Source: Candidatus Planktophila sp.
GTDB lineage: Bacteria; Actinomycetota; Actinomycetes; Nanopelagicales; Nanopelagicaceae
DNA: 55,528 bases
Direction: 5' to 3'
Assembly (NCBI GenBank): GCA_017858325.1
Contig: JAFMBT010000009.1
Span: 1-55,528, forward strand
A program made the translations under genes and the position numbers. Positions 1 to 8,003 of the stretch are shown here, one piece after another; position 1 is the stretch's first letter, and the number at the start of each line of letters is the position of its first letter. Under the pieces are notes generated by a model. It was not told where the DNA came from. It ran no database searches and saw only the letters and a list, made by a program, of their open reading frames with translations.

Positions 1-577
1 CTTTTTATTCTCCAATGGACGTGCGCCACGTTTCCTAGGAAAAATTGAAGTATTTAGAGTGCCCATTATTGGCAAGATTCTCCTGGCAGCAGAGCAAATT
101 CCGGTAGACCGCGAAAGTAAAGAGGCGAGCGTAGCCCTTACCTACGCCTTGCAATTGCTTGAGATGGGTCATCAAATTGCTGTATATCCAGAAGGCACGC
201 TTACTCGTGATCCCGATTACTGGCCCATGGCTGCAAAGACTGGAGTCGCGCGTTTGGCGGTGATTTCAAAGGCGCCTGTCTATCCCGCTGCACAGTGGGG
301 AACGCAAGAGGTAATTCCTCCGTATGGTAAAAAGTTTAAAATTTTTCCACGCACGCTCATTCGCTATCGCGTGGGTGAGCCAGTTGATCTCTCGCCTTGG
401 TATGGAAAGGAAGAGGACCCAGTTGCTATGGCCGAGGCCACGGCGAAAATTATGGGCGCAATTACCCAATTACTCGAAGAGATTCGCGGTCAAGTACGAC
501 CTAAGGCTATCTTTGACCCTCATACCTCCGAACTGCCACGCACAGGCAATTTTAGAAAAGGTGAGAAGAAGCGATGA
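1..577 (+). CDS. plsC: 1-acyl-sn-glycerol-3-phosphate acyltransferase, 5'-truncated by window edge
   Basis: Acylates lysophosphatidic acid to phosphatidic acid at the membrane. The reading frame is open to the left edge (from base 2, reading FLFSNGRAPRFLG...), so the GTG at 59 is an internal valine codon and not the start. The visible part holds the substrate-binding motif YPEGTLTRD and a typical C-terminal half. The N-terminal HX4D catalytic motif lies outside the window. It overlaps gpsA by ATGA, so the two are probably cotranscribed, which fits because GpsA makes the glycerol-3-phosphate backbone. A second, different PlsC family member is at the right edge. The PlsC family is clear; acyl specificity is not. 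Confidence 0.9.
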   Translation, partial: FLFSNGRAPRFLGKIEVFRVPIIGKILLAAEQIPVDRESKEASVALTYALQLLEMGHQIAVYPEGTLTRDPDYWPMAAKTGVARLAVISKAPVYPAAQWGTQEVIPPYGKKFKIFPRTLIRYRVGEPVDLSPWYGKEEDPVAMAEATAKIMGAITQLLEEIRGQVRPKAIFDPHTSELPRTGNFRKGEKKR

Positions 578-1575
578 GTAAAGTCACCGTCTTTGGAGCA
601 GGAGCATGGGGTTCAACCCTCGCGCAGGTTCTCTGCGATGGCGCTAATGACGTTCTACTCTGGGGACGTAACGCTGAGACTATTAACGAGATTAACTCTC
701 TTCATACAAACCAGCGCTACCTCGTAGGGCAGAACCTTCCTACTCAGCTTCGTGCAACTACAGATCTTGATGAGGCTTTTGCCTTCAGTAATGTGTATGT
801 CTTAGCGATTCCTTCCACACAATTGCGAAAAACACTTAACCAGTGGAAGCCGCGTTTTTCAGCCGATTGCACGATCGTAAGTACCCTCAAAGGTATTGAA
901 GTATCAACGATGTTGCGTATGACCGAAATTATTGAAGAGGTCCTCGGTAAACATAAGGTTGCCCTCCTGACGGGTCCCAACTTGGCTGACGAGTTAATTC
1001 TTCGCCAACCAGCAGGTGCGGTGGCAGCCTCTACTTCTCTAGAAGTTGCTGAGCATGTTCGCGATCTCTTCCGCACTCCTTACTATCGCGTCTATACATC
1101 AGTAGATTTACAAGGCTGTGAGCTAGCTGGCGCGATTAAAAATGTAATCGCACTGGCTGTTGGTATCTCTATTGGCATGGGATATGGCGAGAATACTCAG
1201 GCGATGTTAATTACTCGCGGCCTCAACGAAGTTGCTCGTCTCTGCGCCGCTCATGGTTCAGATCCACTCAGCGCAGCAGGACTTGCCGGGATGGGAGATC
1301 TTGTGGCTACTTGCGGTTCACCGCTATCACGCAACCGAACCTTTGGTGAATTACTAGGTAAGACAGGTTCAATGCAGATGGCTACTGCTCAAGGAGCAAA
1401 GACGGTCGAGGGTGTTGCATCATCTGGGGCGATAGTTGAAATCGCACACCGCGTAGGAGTTGAAGTTCCTGTGATCGAGGCGGTTGCAGATATTGTCAAT
1501 GGCTCATTAAATCCAGAGCAAGCACTCACCCGCCTCATGGAGATCACCACCCAAGCAGAGAATTTCATTCGATGA
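574..1575 (+). CDS. gpsA: Glycerol-3-phosphate dehydrogenase [NAD(P)+]
   Basis: Cytosolic enzyme that reduces dihydroxyacetone phosphate to sn-glycerol-3-phosphate for phospholipid synthesis. The 333-aa protein starts with the Rossmann motif VFGAGAWGSTLA (about residues 5-16). It carries the STLKGIE and GPNLADE segments and the active-site lysine region GAIKNVIALAVG near residue 190. Length is normal for the family. The start overlaps the plsC stop (ATGA) and the stop overlaps the ddl start in the same way, indicating a translationally coupled plsC-gpsA-ddl run. Confidence 0.97.
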   Translation: MSKVTVFGAGAWGSTLAQVLCDGANDVLLWGRNAETINEINSLHTNQRYLVGQNLPTQLRATTDLDEAFAFSNVYVLAIPSTQLRKTLNQWKPRFSADCTIVSTLKGIEVSTMLRMTEIIEEVLGKHKVALLTGPNLADELILRQPAGAVAASTSLEVAEHVRDLFRTPYYRVYTSVDLQGCELAGAIKNVIALAVGISIGMGYGENTQAMLITRGLNEVARLCAAHGSDPLSAAGLAGMGDLVATCGSPLSRNRTFGELLGKTGSMQMATAQGAKTVEGVASSGAIVEIAHRVGVEVPVIEAVADIVNGSLNPEQALTRLMEITTQAENFIR

Positions 1576-2639
1576 CGTTGAGCGTTGCAATTATCTGCGG
1601 TGGGCGTAGCAGCGAACACGAGATTTCATGTACCTCTGCTGGCGGAGTTCTTGGCGCAATAGATCGAAGTAAATATGACCCCGTAATGATTGGAATCACC
1701 AAATCAGGGAAGTGGACCTTACTGGCAGAGGGATTTGATTTCGTGATCCGTGACGGCGTGCTTCCGGTGGTTCCAGAAGATGGTGAACCCATCTCGATTA
1801 CCCCAGCTGGTTTTTTTCTTCAAGGTAAGCCCCTTAATATTGATATAGCTTTTCCGATTCTTCATGGTCCATACGGTGAAGATGGAACAATTCAAGGGCT
1901 ACTCGAAATTGCAGATATTCCCTTTGTGGGATCAGGCGTGTTGGCATCAGCAGTTGCGATGGATAAATCTTTCGCAAAATCTATTTTCTCAGCTTCTGGC
2001 ATTCCAGTTGCCGAAGGAATTGTGATTCGAAAAAGTGAATGGGCTAGAAATAAGAGTGCCCTGACCGCCGATATTGCAACACTTGGCTATCCAGTCTTTG
2101 TAAAGCCGGTTCGCGGTGGCTCAAGTCGTGGCACTACAAAAGTTGCTTCCTCACATGAATTAGATGATGCAATTGCAGAGGCACATAAATTTGATCCAAA
2201 GGCGTTGGTGGAAAATGCCGTGATTGGTCGAGAGATTGAGTGTGCCGTTCTTGAAATTGATAGTGCGCCACAAGCGTCGGTAGTTGGCCAGATTGAGATT
2301 GATTCACATTTTGAGTTTTATGATTTTGAGGCGAAGTACTTGCACGGGGCAACAAGCATCACCCTTCCGGCGCCAATTTCAACTAAGCTCGCAGAAGAGA
2401 TTCAAAAAAAGGCGATCGCCGCCTTTATCTCATTGGGTTGTAGCGGACTTGCACGGGTTGATTTCTTTCTCACCCCCAATGATGAAGTGATTATTAATGA
2501 GCTCAATACAATGCCCGGTTTCACCGCAACATCGGCCTATCCAAAGATGTGGTCAGCCAGCGGAGTTACATATCAAGAAGTAATTTCACATCTTTTGGCA
2601 GGCGCGCTACTTCGAAATAACGGCGCGCTTGGAAATTAG
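1572..2639 (+). CDS. ddl: D-alanine--D-alanine ligase
   Basis: ATP-grasp enzyme joining two D-alanines for peptidoglycan precursors. The 355-aa protein begins with the signature IICGGRSSEHEISC, has HGPYGEDGTIQG near residue 97, the ATP-grasp strand YPVFVKPVRGGSSRG near residue 175, and the C-terminal metal-binding and substrate motif INELNTMPGFT. ATGA overlap with gpsA shows coupling. Its TAG stop overlaps the TAA of the convergent Lrp-like gene. In many actinobacteria a DUF3515 gene follows ddl; none is present here. Confidence 0.97.
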   Translation: MTLSVAIICGGRSSEHEISCTSAGGVLGAIDRSKYDPVMIGITKSGKWTLLAEGFDFVIRDGVLPVVPEDGEPISITPAGFFLQGKPLNIDIAFPILHGPYGEDGTIQGLLEIADIPFVGSGVLASAVAMDKSFAKSIFSASGIPVAEGIVIRKSEWARNKSALTADIATLGYPVFVKPVRGGSSRGTTKVASSHELDDAIAEAHKFDPKALVENAVIGREIECAVLEIDSAPQASVVGQIEIDSHFEFYDFEAKYLHGATSITLPAPISTKLAEEIQKKAIAAFISLGCSGLARVDFFLTPNDEVIINELNTMPGFTATSAYPKMWSASGVTYQEVISHLLAGALLRNNGALGN

Positions 2640-2872
2640 TGGTGTGTTACTGGGCAGGTAAGTGTTCGCGTAATTCCCGGAACGGCCTGAACCTTGGACA
2701 AAATTGTGCGACCAAGATCTTCCATTGTAGGAGATTCAGCGCGCATAATCACATCGTAAGGTCCGGTAACTCCTTCAGATAAAGTGACGCCGGCAATTGC
2801 GCCGATAGCAGTGGCGACAGATGATGCCTTGCCCACTTCAGTTTGAATCAAGATGTACACCTGAACTGTCAT
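2636..2872 (-). CDS. Stand-alone Lrp/AsnC-type ligand-binding (RAM) domain protein
   Basis: A 78-aa protein starting MTVQVYILIQTEVGKA. It is the alpha/beta effector-binding domain of Lrp/AsnC regulators, with the GVTGPYDVIMRAE strand-loop, but without the N-terminal helix-turn-helix. The start at 2872 is preceded by a good ribosome site (GAGGGGAG). The longer open frame upstream is rejected because it runs through thiL. Such proteins lie between ddl and thiL in many actinobacteria. It may bind an amino acid and modulate a partner by forming mixed oligomers; that function is inference. Confidence 0.88.
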   Translation of the reverse strand: MTVQVYILIQTEVGKASSVATAIGAIAGVTLSEGVTGPYDVIMRAESPTMEDLGRTILSKVQAVPGITRTLTCPVTHH

Positions 2873-2895
2873 CGCTGGCTCCCCTCGTTGCGCAT

Positions 2896-2928
2896 GTACT
2901 TGGTGTGATAACCAAGTGCGATAACCAA
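2896..2928. repeat. Tandem 13-bp direct repeat overlapping an inverted repeat in the Lrp-like/thiL intergenic region
   Basis: GTGTGATAACCAA (2903-2915) is followed immediately by GTGCGATAACCAA (2916-2928), 12 of 13 identical. The same segment contains an inverted repeat, GTACTTGGT (2896-2904) and ACCAAGTGC (2911-2919), with 8 of 9 paired. It sits between divergent genes about 17-50 bp upstream of the thiL -10 element, so it is a plausible operator. Confidence 0.5.
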
Positions 2929-2944
2929 AAGGTACATCATGATC

Positions 2945-2950
2945 TAGTCT
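2945..2950 (+). promoter_or_regulatory. -10 element of thiL (leaderless type)
   Basis: TAGTCT lies 7 nt before the thiL ATG at 2958. There is no Shine-Dalgarno in between, so the transcript probably starts at or next to the start codon. No convincing -35 is seen. Confidence 0.5.
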
Positions 2951-2957
2951 TGGCGCT

Positions 2958-3875
2958 ATGGTTTTCTCAGAACAGGAGTTGCTTGCACTTGTAGCCTCAA
3001 TCTTTGATTCCCACGGGGATCCGAATGTACTTGTCGGTATCGGAGATGATGCGGCGGTTGTGAGGGGCTCTGCCCACCAAGTGATTACAACTGATATTGC
3101 CGTCGAAGATGTGCACTTTAGTAAGCGGTGGTCAAATGCCTTTGATATTGGACGCAAGGCAACTACTGCAAATATTGCAGACATTCTGGCAATGGGTGCA
3201 ACTCCGCAGTACTTAGTTGTTGCACTCACCCTCACTGGTGACGAGGGATTGGTCCGGGTGGAAGAACTTGCACGCGGAATAAAGAGCGAAGCAGATAAGT
3301 CAGGGGCAATCGTCGTTGGTGGAGATATCGCTCGCGGTTCAGCTATCTCAATTGCTATAACCGCCATTGGAAGTGTTGAGCGTGCGATCACTCGCTCAGG
3401 CGCTCAACCAGGAGAGAGTATTTACATCTCATCGCTGACTGGTTGGTCAGCTGCTGGGCTACATCTATTGACTCATGAGGTAGAGCCTTTACACGCAGCA
3501 CACACGATGGCTTTAAATGAATTTCGCGCACCTACCTTGGATTATGGATGCGACTTCACTCGTGCTGGGGCCCTCTGTGATACAAGTGACTCTTTACTGA
3601 TCTCTCTTGAAGCAATTGCTCAATCATCATTAGTTGAATTAAATATTGATGTTGCGGCGATCGAGTCAGCCTATGAATTCAAAGAATTATCGCTCCTTGC
3701 CCAATCTGTTGGAATTGAGGTTTTTGATTGGATTCTTGGTGGTGGAGAAGACCATGTTTTCGTTGCAACAGGCATTGACCTCCCTGGAATCCGTATCGGA
3801 AGCGTTAAGGCAGGAAGTGGTGTAACTGGTTTAGAAATGAAAAAAGCGCCACAGATGTGGCGCCATTTTCAGTAA
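2958..3875 (+). CDS. thiL: Thiamine-monophosphate kinase
   Basis: Phosphorylates thiamine monophosphate to the cofactor thiamine diphosphate; dxs in this window uses that cofactor. The 305-aa protein shows the ThiL/PurM fold signatures IGDDAAVV (about residues 28-35), TTDIAVEDVHFS near residue 45, ANIADILAMGA near residue 74 and VGGDIARG near residue 119, and ends with the family GGGEDH segment. No ribosome site precedes the ATG. The last codons contain a strong hairpin that faces the convergent rpmB gene. Confidence 0.95.
   Translation: MVFSEQELLALVASIFDSHGDPNVLVGIGDDAAVVRGSAHQVITTDIAVEDVHFSKRWSNAFDIGRKATTANIADILAMGATPQYLVVALTLTGDEGLVRVEELARGIKSEADKSGAIVVGGDIARGSAISIAITAIGSVERAITRSGAQPGESIYISSLTGWSAAGLHLLTHEVEPLHAAHTMALNEFRAPTLDYGCDFTRAGALCDTSDSLLISLEAIAQSSLVELNIDVAAIESAYEFKELSLLAQSVGIEVFDWILGGGEDHVFVATGIDLPGIRIGSVKAGSGVTGLEMKKAPQMWRHFQ
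3840..3870. terminator. Bidirectional hairpin terminator inside the thiL 3' end
   Basis: Perfect 8-bp inverted repeat GCGCCACA (3846-3853) and TGTGGCGC (3856-3863). It is flanked by an A-run on the left and CATTTT on the right, so it has a U-tract in both directions. It overlaps the last codons of thiL and lies just after the end of the convergent rpmB. Confidence 0.65.
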
Positions 3876-3882
3876 GTAAAAA

Positions 3883-4068
3883 TTAGCGAGTAACTTTGCC
3901 AGCCTTGAGGCATGAGGTGCAGACATTCTGGCGCTTTGATGAACCGCCGACAAGTGTGCGTACGCGCTGGATATTTGGATTCCAACGACGACGTGTCTTT
4001 ACCTGTGAGTGCGAAACGTTATTGCCAAAGCCTGGCCCTTTGCCACAGATATCGCATGTTGATGCCAT
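3883..4068 (-). CDS. rpmB: 50S ribosomal protein L28
   Basis: The 61-aa L28 protein of the large ribosomal subunit ([21 protein letters not shown]...). CDIC near the start and CTSC near the end form a zinc-binding four-cysteine set, so this is the zinc-containing (C+) form. A clear AGGAGT ribosome site is 8 nt before the ATG. It is a single gene on the minus strand, convergent with thiL. In many actinobacteria a DAK2-domain gene lies between rpmB and recG; here it is absent. A 7-bp inverted repeat covers its likely promoter. Confidence 0.97.
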   Translation of the reverse strand: MASTCDICGKGPGFGNNVSHSQVKTRRRWNPNIQRVRTLVGGSSKRQNVCTSCLKAGKVTR

Positions 4069-4091
4069 CGCTGTACTCCTTTGAGATCTTT

Positions 4092-4112
4092 GTGATGAAT
4101 TTTTATCATCAC
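4092..4112. promoter_or_regulatory. Inverted repeat over the probable rpmB promoter
   Basis: GTGATGA (4092-4098) and TCATCAC (4106-4112) form a perfect 7-bp repeat around a 7-nt AT-rich core. It starts 23 bp upstream of the rpmB ATG. The core, read on the minus strand, contains GATAAAAAT, a possible -10. It could be an operator. The rest of the 4069-4241 gap shows nothing else I can name. Confidence 0.35.
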
Positions 4113-4229
4113 CCTAGGTCAGCACCCGTAGGGCAGTGACAGGGCGAAAGGATATCAAGAGGGGGGCTATGACTGCCAATCGCGGCGGAAAAAGGAGAGT
4201 CCTCCCATCCCCATTGGCGATCTACACGA

Positions 4230-4235
4230 GAGAAT
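4230..4235 (+). promoter_or_regulatory. Possible -10 element of recG
   Basis: GAGAAT lies 6 nt before the recG GTG. The AGGAGG between them abuts the GTG with no spacing, so it should not work as a ribosome site for this start. A leaderless transcript explains the start better. Confidence 0.35.
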
Positions 4236-4241
4236 AGGAGG

Positions 4242-6413
4242 GTGGCTACCTTAGATTCCAAGCTTTCGAGCGTACTTGGAGATAAAACTTCTAAGGCGCT
4301 AAACACCACCTTTGGTTACCAGGTAGTGGGGGATTTACTCCATCACTATCCGCGGCGCTATTTAGTACGCGGTGAACTCAGCGATATTTCAGCGTTGCAA
4401 GAAGGTGATGAAGTAACAATTCTTGCTGAAGTCTTTAGCGCATCTACACGCAGGTTTGCTGCCAGAAAAGGCAATATGCTCGAAGTAGTTGTCACAGATG
4501 GAACTTCTAAGCTCTCACTCACCTTCTTTAATCAGGCATGGCGCGAGAGAGATCTCAAAGTTGGCCGGCAAGGACTTTTTGCTGGAAAGGTCGGGCTCTT
4601 TAACGGCAAGAGACAACTTGCCCATCCAGATTATGAATTGATTGCAGATGGTAACGATGTAGATGCTGCAGTGGAAAGTTTTGCCGGCAAATACCTTCCT
4701 ATGTATCCGGCATCTGGAAAATTACCCTCATGGAAGATCGCCCAGTGTATTGAGCTCTGTATCGGCGCACTCGATGAAGTTCGAGATCCGATCCCATCTT
4801 ATATTCTTGAAAAACATGGTTATCCAAGCCTGCAGCAAGCACTCGTTCAGATACATCAACCACTTGATCTGGAAATTGCAGAGTTATCTCGATTACGGCT
4901 GACCTTTGATGAAGCTTTCTTATTGCAGCTCTTACTGATGAGCCGGAAAGCGAAGATGCGTTTACTTGATGCGATTGCTCGACCAAGGCGAGCAGGTGGA
5001 ATCCTCGATGCATTTGATGCACAGCTGCCATTTGAGCTAACTGCTGGACAGAGAAGTGTCACCGCTGAAATCGAGCAAGATTTGAGCCAGCCACACCCTA
5101 TGCATCGACTCTTACAAGGTGAAGTTGGATCTGGAAAAACGGTGATCGCACTTCGCGCCATGTTGGCAGTTGTAGATAGCGGGGGACAGGCGGCCTTACT
5201 GGCACCGACGGAAGTTTTAGCTTCACAACATCTGCGCAGTATCACGAAGATGATGGGCGCGCTTGCACAAGGAGGAATGATCGATTCCCCAGAGCATGCA
5301 ACGCGTGTAACGCTTTTGACCGGATCGCAAAGTGCGGCAGAGAGGAAAGAAGCACTAGCGCTAGCTGCAAGCGGTGAAGCGGGGATTGTTATTGGAACTC
5401 ATGCACTCTTAAGTGCATCAGTGGAATTTTCAGATTTAGGTCTTATCGTGGTAGATGAGCAACACCGATTTGGCGTAGAGCAAAGAGATGCGCTCAAAGG
5501 TAAGGCAAAAATTCCTCCTCACCTACTTGTTATGACTGCAACGCCTATCCCGCGTACTGTTGCGATGACAGTATTTGGCGATCTTGATGTTTCCACACTT
5601 CGTGAACTCCCGTTGGGTCGAGCACCGATTACTACACATGTAGTGAACACGTTAGAAAAACCGGCATTCCTGGAAAGAGCATGGCAGCGCATTTGTGAAG
5701 AAGTTGCACTGGGTCATCAGGCATACGTAGTCGCCTCACGGATTAGCACTGGTGAAAGTGAAGATGCGGATATTGATTTTCTCAACGGGACTAGCGCGCC
5801 AGATATTGTCAGTGTTGAAGTTCTTGCCCCTGAATTGGCAACGGGTGCACTCAAGGGAGTGCGCGTTGCGCCTTTGCATGGGCGACTTCCGAGTGAGTTG
5901 AAAGATGCCACCATGAGCGCATTTGCAGCACATGAAATTGATGTACTGGTTTCAACGACTGTGATCGAAGTTGGTGTTGACGTACCGAATGCGAGCGTCA
6001 TGGTAATCATGGATGCTGATCGCTTCGGAGTTTCACAGTTACACCAATTACGCGGACGAATTGGGCGAGGTAGCGCTCCGGGACTCTGTCTGCTCATTAC
6101 GCAGGCGATTGCAGAATCACCTGCTCGTATGCGACTCGAGGCGGTTGCAGCCAGTACCGATGGTTTTGAACTTTCTCGAATTGATCTTGAGCAACGTCGT
6201 GAGGGAGATGTTTTGGGTGCGCGTCAATCGGGTGCACATTCACATCTGCGCTTGTTGCGCGTTTTAAGGGATGAAGATCTGATTGATCTGGCACGAGCGG
6301 ATGCTATTAACCTCTTACAGAAGGATCCGGCGCTCAAGAACTATCCGCAGTTGGCGATAGAGTTGGCTAAAGTGGAAGATGATGCAACATCAGAATTTAT
6401 AGATAAAGGCTAG
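4242..6413 (+). CDS. recG: ATP-dependent DNA helicase RecG
   Basis: Branch-migration helicase that remodels stalled forks and Holliday junctions. The 723-aa protein has an N-terminal wedge/OB region (VVGDLLHHYPRRY near residue 30), the Walker A motif GEVGSGKT near residue 293, a DEQHRFGV box near residue 405, the TATPIPRT motif, and the C-terminal helicase half with STTVIEVGVDVPNA and QLRGRIGRG. The N-terminus matches the actinobacterial pattern (MATLDSKLSSVLG), which supports the GTG start despite the abutting AGGAGG. rsmD follows after a few bases. Confidence 0.97.
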   Translation: MATLDSKLSSVLGDKTSKALNTTFGYQVVGDLLHHYPRRYLVRGELSDISALQEGDEVTILAEVFSASTRRFAARKGNMLEVVVTDGTSKLSLTFFNQAWRERDLKVGRQGLFAGKVGLFNGKRQLAHPDYELIADGNDVDAAVESFAGKYLPMYPASGKLPSWKIAQCIELCIGALDEVRDPIPSYILEKHGYPSLQQALVQIHQPLDLEIAELSRLRLTFDEAFLLQLLLMSRKAKMRLLDAIARPRRAGGILDAFDAQLPFELTAGQRSVTAEIEQDLSQPHPMHRLLQGEVGSGKTVIALRAMLAVVDSGGQAALLAPTEVLASQHLRSITKMMGALAQGGMIDSPEHATRVTLLTGSQSAAERKEALALAASGEAGIVIGTHALLSASVEFSDLGLIVVDEQHRFGVEQRDALKGKAKIPPHLLVMTATPIPRTVAMTVFGDLDVSTLRELPLGRAPITTHVVNTLEKPAFLERAWQRICEEVALGHQAYVVASRISTGESEDADIDFLNGTSAPDIVSVEVLAPELATGALKGVRVAPLHGRLPSELKDATMSAFAAHEIDVLVSTTVIEVGVDVPNASVMVIMDADRFGVSQLHQLRGRIGRGSAPGLCLLITQAIAESPARMRLEAVAASTDGFELSRIDLEQRREGDVLGARQSGAHSHLRLLRVLRDEDLIDLARADAINLLQKDPALKNYPQLAIELAKVEDDATSEFIDKG

Positions 6414-6417
6414 GTTG

Positions 6418-7002
6418 ATGAGGATAATTGCAGGCCTAGCAAAGGGTAGAGGAATTACAGCCGTCGCAGATTCAACGAGGCCAACCTCAGATCGTGCGCG
6501 CGAAGCGCTCTTCTCCTCCCTCGCATCAGAGTTTGGTGATTTTGATGGCTTGAATATTCTTGATCTCTATGCCGGAACGGGCGCAATTGGCCTTGAAGCG
6601 CTCTCCCGTGGTGCCTCGACTGTGCATTGTGTTGAGAGCAACGAGAAAGCATCACAAGCAATACTTAAAAACTATGAAGGTATTAAGAGTTCGCAATTTC
6701 CTGGTAATTTCCATCTCTACTCAATGGGAGTTGATCGGTTCCTAGAAGGTGTTGCTCCACTGCAGTATCACTTTATCTATCTTGATCCACCATATGATTT
6801 TTCAGATGTAGATGTGATTGAAAATTTGATTGCGATCGCAACGGGGAAATTCCTTCATCGAGATGGATTGATAGCTGTCGAGCGTAATAGCCGTGTGCGT
6901 GAAATGAGCTGGCCATTTGGCTTTGAAGAGCTGCGCCAAAAGAATTATGGCCAGACCACGATTTTCTATGGCGCTCCTACGCCTGAAATGGATCTCGACT
7001 GA
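6418..7002 (+). CDS. rsmD: 16S rRNA (guanine(966)-N2)-methyltransferase
   Basis: SAM-dependent methylation of G966 in the small ribosomal subunit rRNA. The protein is about 194 aa, with RIIAGLAKGRGI at the start, the SAM-binding ILDLYAGTGAIGLEALSRGA near residue 47, and the catalytic DPPYDF in place of the usual NPPY. I chose the ATG at 6418, 4 nt after recG stops, rather than the TTG one codon earlier. The gene is usually next to coaD, as here. Confidence 0.93.
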   Translation: MRIIAGLAKGRGITAVADSTRPTSDRAREALFSSLASEFGDFDGLNILDLYAGTGAIGLEALSRGASTVHCVESNEKASQAILKNYEGIKSSQFPGNFHLYSMGVDRFLEGVAPLQYHFIYLDPPYDFSDVDVIENLIAIATGKFLHRDGLIAVERNSRVREMSWPFGFEELRQKNYGQTTIFYGAPTPEMDLD

Positions 7003-7011
7003 TCTTCTTGC

Positions 7012-7017
7012 TAGCGT
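7012..7017 (+). promoter_or_regulatory. -10 element of coaD (leaderless type)
   Basis: TAGCGT lies 7 nt before the coaD ATG, just after the rsmD stop. It gives coaD its own promoter inside the run of genes. The same hexamer occurs before the desaturase and fadD genes. Confidence 0.5.
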
Positions 7018-7024
7018 TTGCCTC

Positions 7025-7510
7025 ATGAAACGCGCTGTCTGCCCGGGATCCTTTGATCCAGTGACATTTGGCCACCTCGATATTATCGAACGAGCGAGTG
7101 CGCAATTTGATGATGTGGTCGTAGCAGTTTTAGTTAATCGCACAAAGTCAAGCATGTTCACAGTTGCAGAGCGTATGGAGATGATTCTCAAAACCACAGC
7201 GCACCTATCTAATGTCCGAGTAGATTCTTGGTCTGGCTTACTTGTTGACTACTGCAAGAGTAATGAGATTCAGAGCATCGTTAAAGGCTTGCGCGCTGTC
7301 ACAGACTTTGATTACGAGTTACAGATGGCACAGGTCAATCTCCAAGGCTCAGGAGTTGAGACGATGTTTATGGCTACTGCTCCAACTCATTCTTTTCTAT
7401 CTTCCTCGTTGGTTAAAGAGCTTGCGCATTACGGTGGGGATGTTTCGTCGATGGTTCCAGAGTTAATTAATACTGCTCTCAAGTCTCGTGTTCAAGAAGG
7501 TGGGAAGTAG
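7025..7510 (+). CDS. coaD: Phosphopantetheine adenylyltransferase
   Basis: Penultimate step of coenzyme A synthesis: transfers AMP to 4'-phosphopantetheine. The 161-aa protein has the nucleotidyltransferase motif GSFDPVTFGHLDI at residues 8-20, the substrate segment VKGLRAVTDFDYE, and the C-terminal SSSLVKELAHYGGD. The longer open frame from 6917 overlaps rsmD and adds no family homology, so the ATG at 7025 is preferred. A leaderless -10 lies 7 nt upstream. Confidence 0.96.
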   Translation: MKRAVCPGSFDPVTFGHLDIIERASAQFDDVVVAVLVNRTKSSMFTVAERMEMILKTTAHLSNVRVDSWSGLLVDYCKSNEIQSIVKGLRAVTDFDYELQMAQVNLQGSGVETMFMATAPTHSFLSSSLVKELAHYGGDVSSMVPELINTALKSRVQEGGK

Positions 7511-7512
7511 CT

Positions 7513-7995
7513 ATGGATTCAATAGAAAAACTGAATGCAGCAGTAACTCTTATAGAAGAAGCTCGTGGGGTACCACTTTCGGCATCATGTGTTGTACATC
7601 GCGGTGAGATTCTTGAGATCCTTGATGGTGCTCGTTTGGCGTTACCAAGTGATCTTGACCAAGCAATTCAAATTATTTCTTCAAGAGATATCATCGTCGA
7701 AGAAGCTCGGGTGAGCGCCGAACAGTTGATTGCTACCGCGCGTGAAGATGTTGCGCGTATGGTCGAGCAGACTGCAATTGTTCAGGCAGCACGCGATGAA
7801 GCACAACGTATTTTAGATGATGCCAGAAGACTTGCAGAGCAAGAACAAGCGGAGGTAGAGAGTTATATTGACGGACGCCTTGCCACTCTTGAAGTGATCT
7901 TGAGTAAAACAATGGAATCTGTTGCCCGAGGACGCGAGCGCCTGGAAGGTGCTGGAGATAAAGATGCTCTGGGCCAGCTCGCTGAAGAAAAGTAG
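7513..7995 (+). CDS. SepIVA/DivIVA-like coiled-coil septation protein
   Basis: A 160-aa protein, largely helical, with charged heptad-like stretches from about residue 60 to 150 (EEARVSAEQLIATAREDVARM and RDEAQRILDDARRLAEQEQ regions). Its N-terminal part (EVVHRGEILEILDGAR-like) is typical of the mycobacterial SepIVA family, which affects septum formation and lies just before the DUF177-rpmF-rnc-smc block, as here. It starts 2 nt after coaD behind GGTGGGAAG. A role in division is by family and position; nothing enzymatic is seen. Confidence 0.75.
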   Translation: MDSIEKLNAAVTLIEEARGVPLSASCVVHRGEILEILDGARLALPSDLDQAIQIISSRDIIVEEARVSAEQLIATAREDVARMVEQTAIVQAARDEAQRILDDARRLAEQEQAEVESYIDGRLATLEVILSKTMESVARGRERLEGAGDKDALGQLAEEK

Positions 7996-8003
7996 CGAGA
8001 GAG

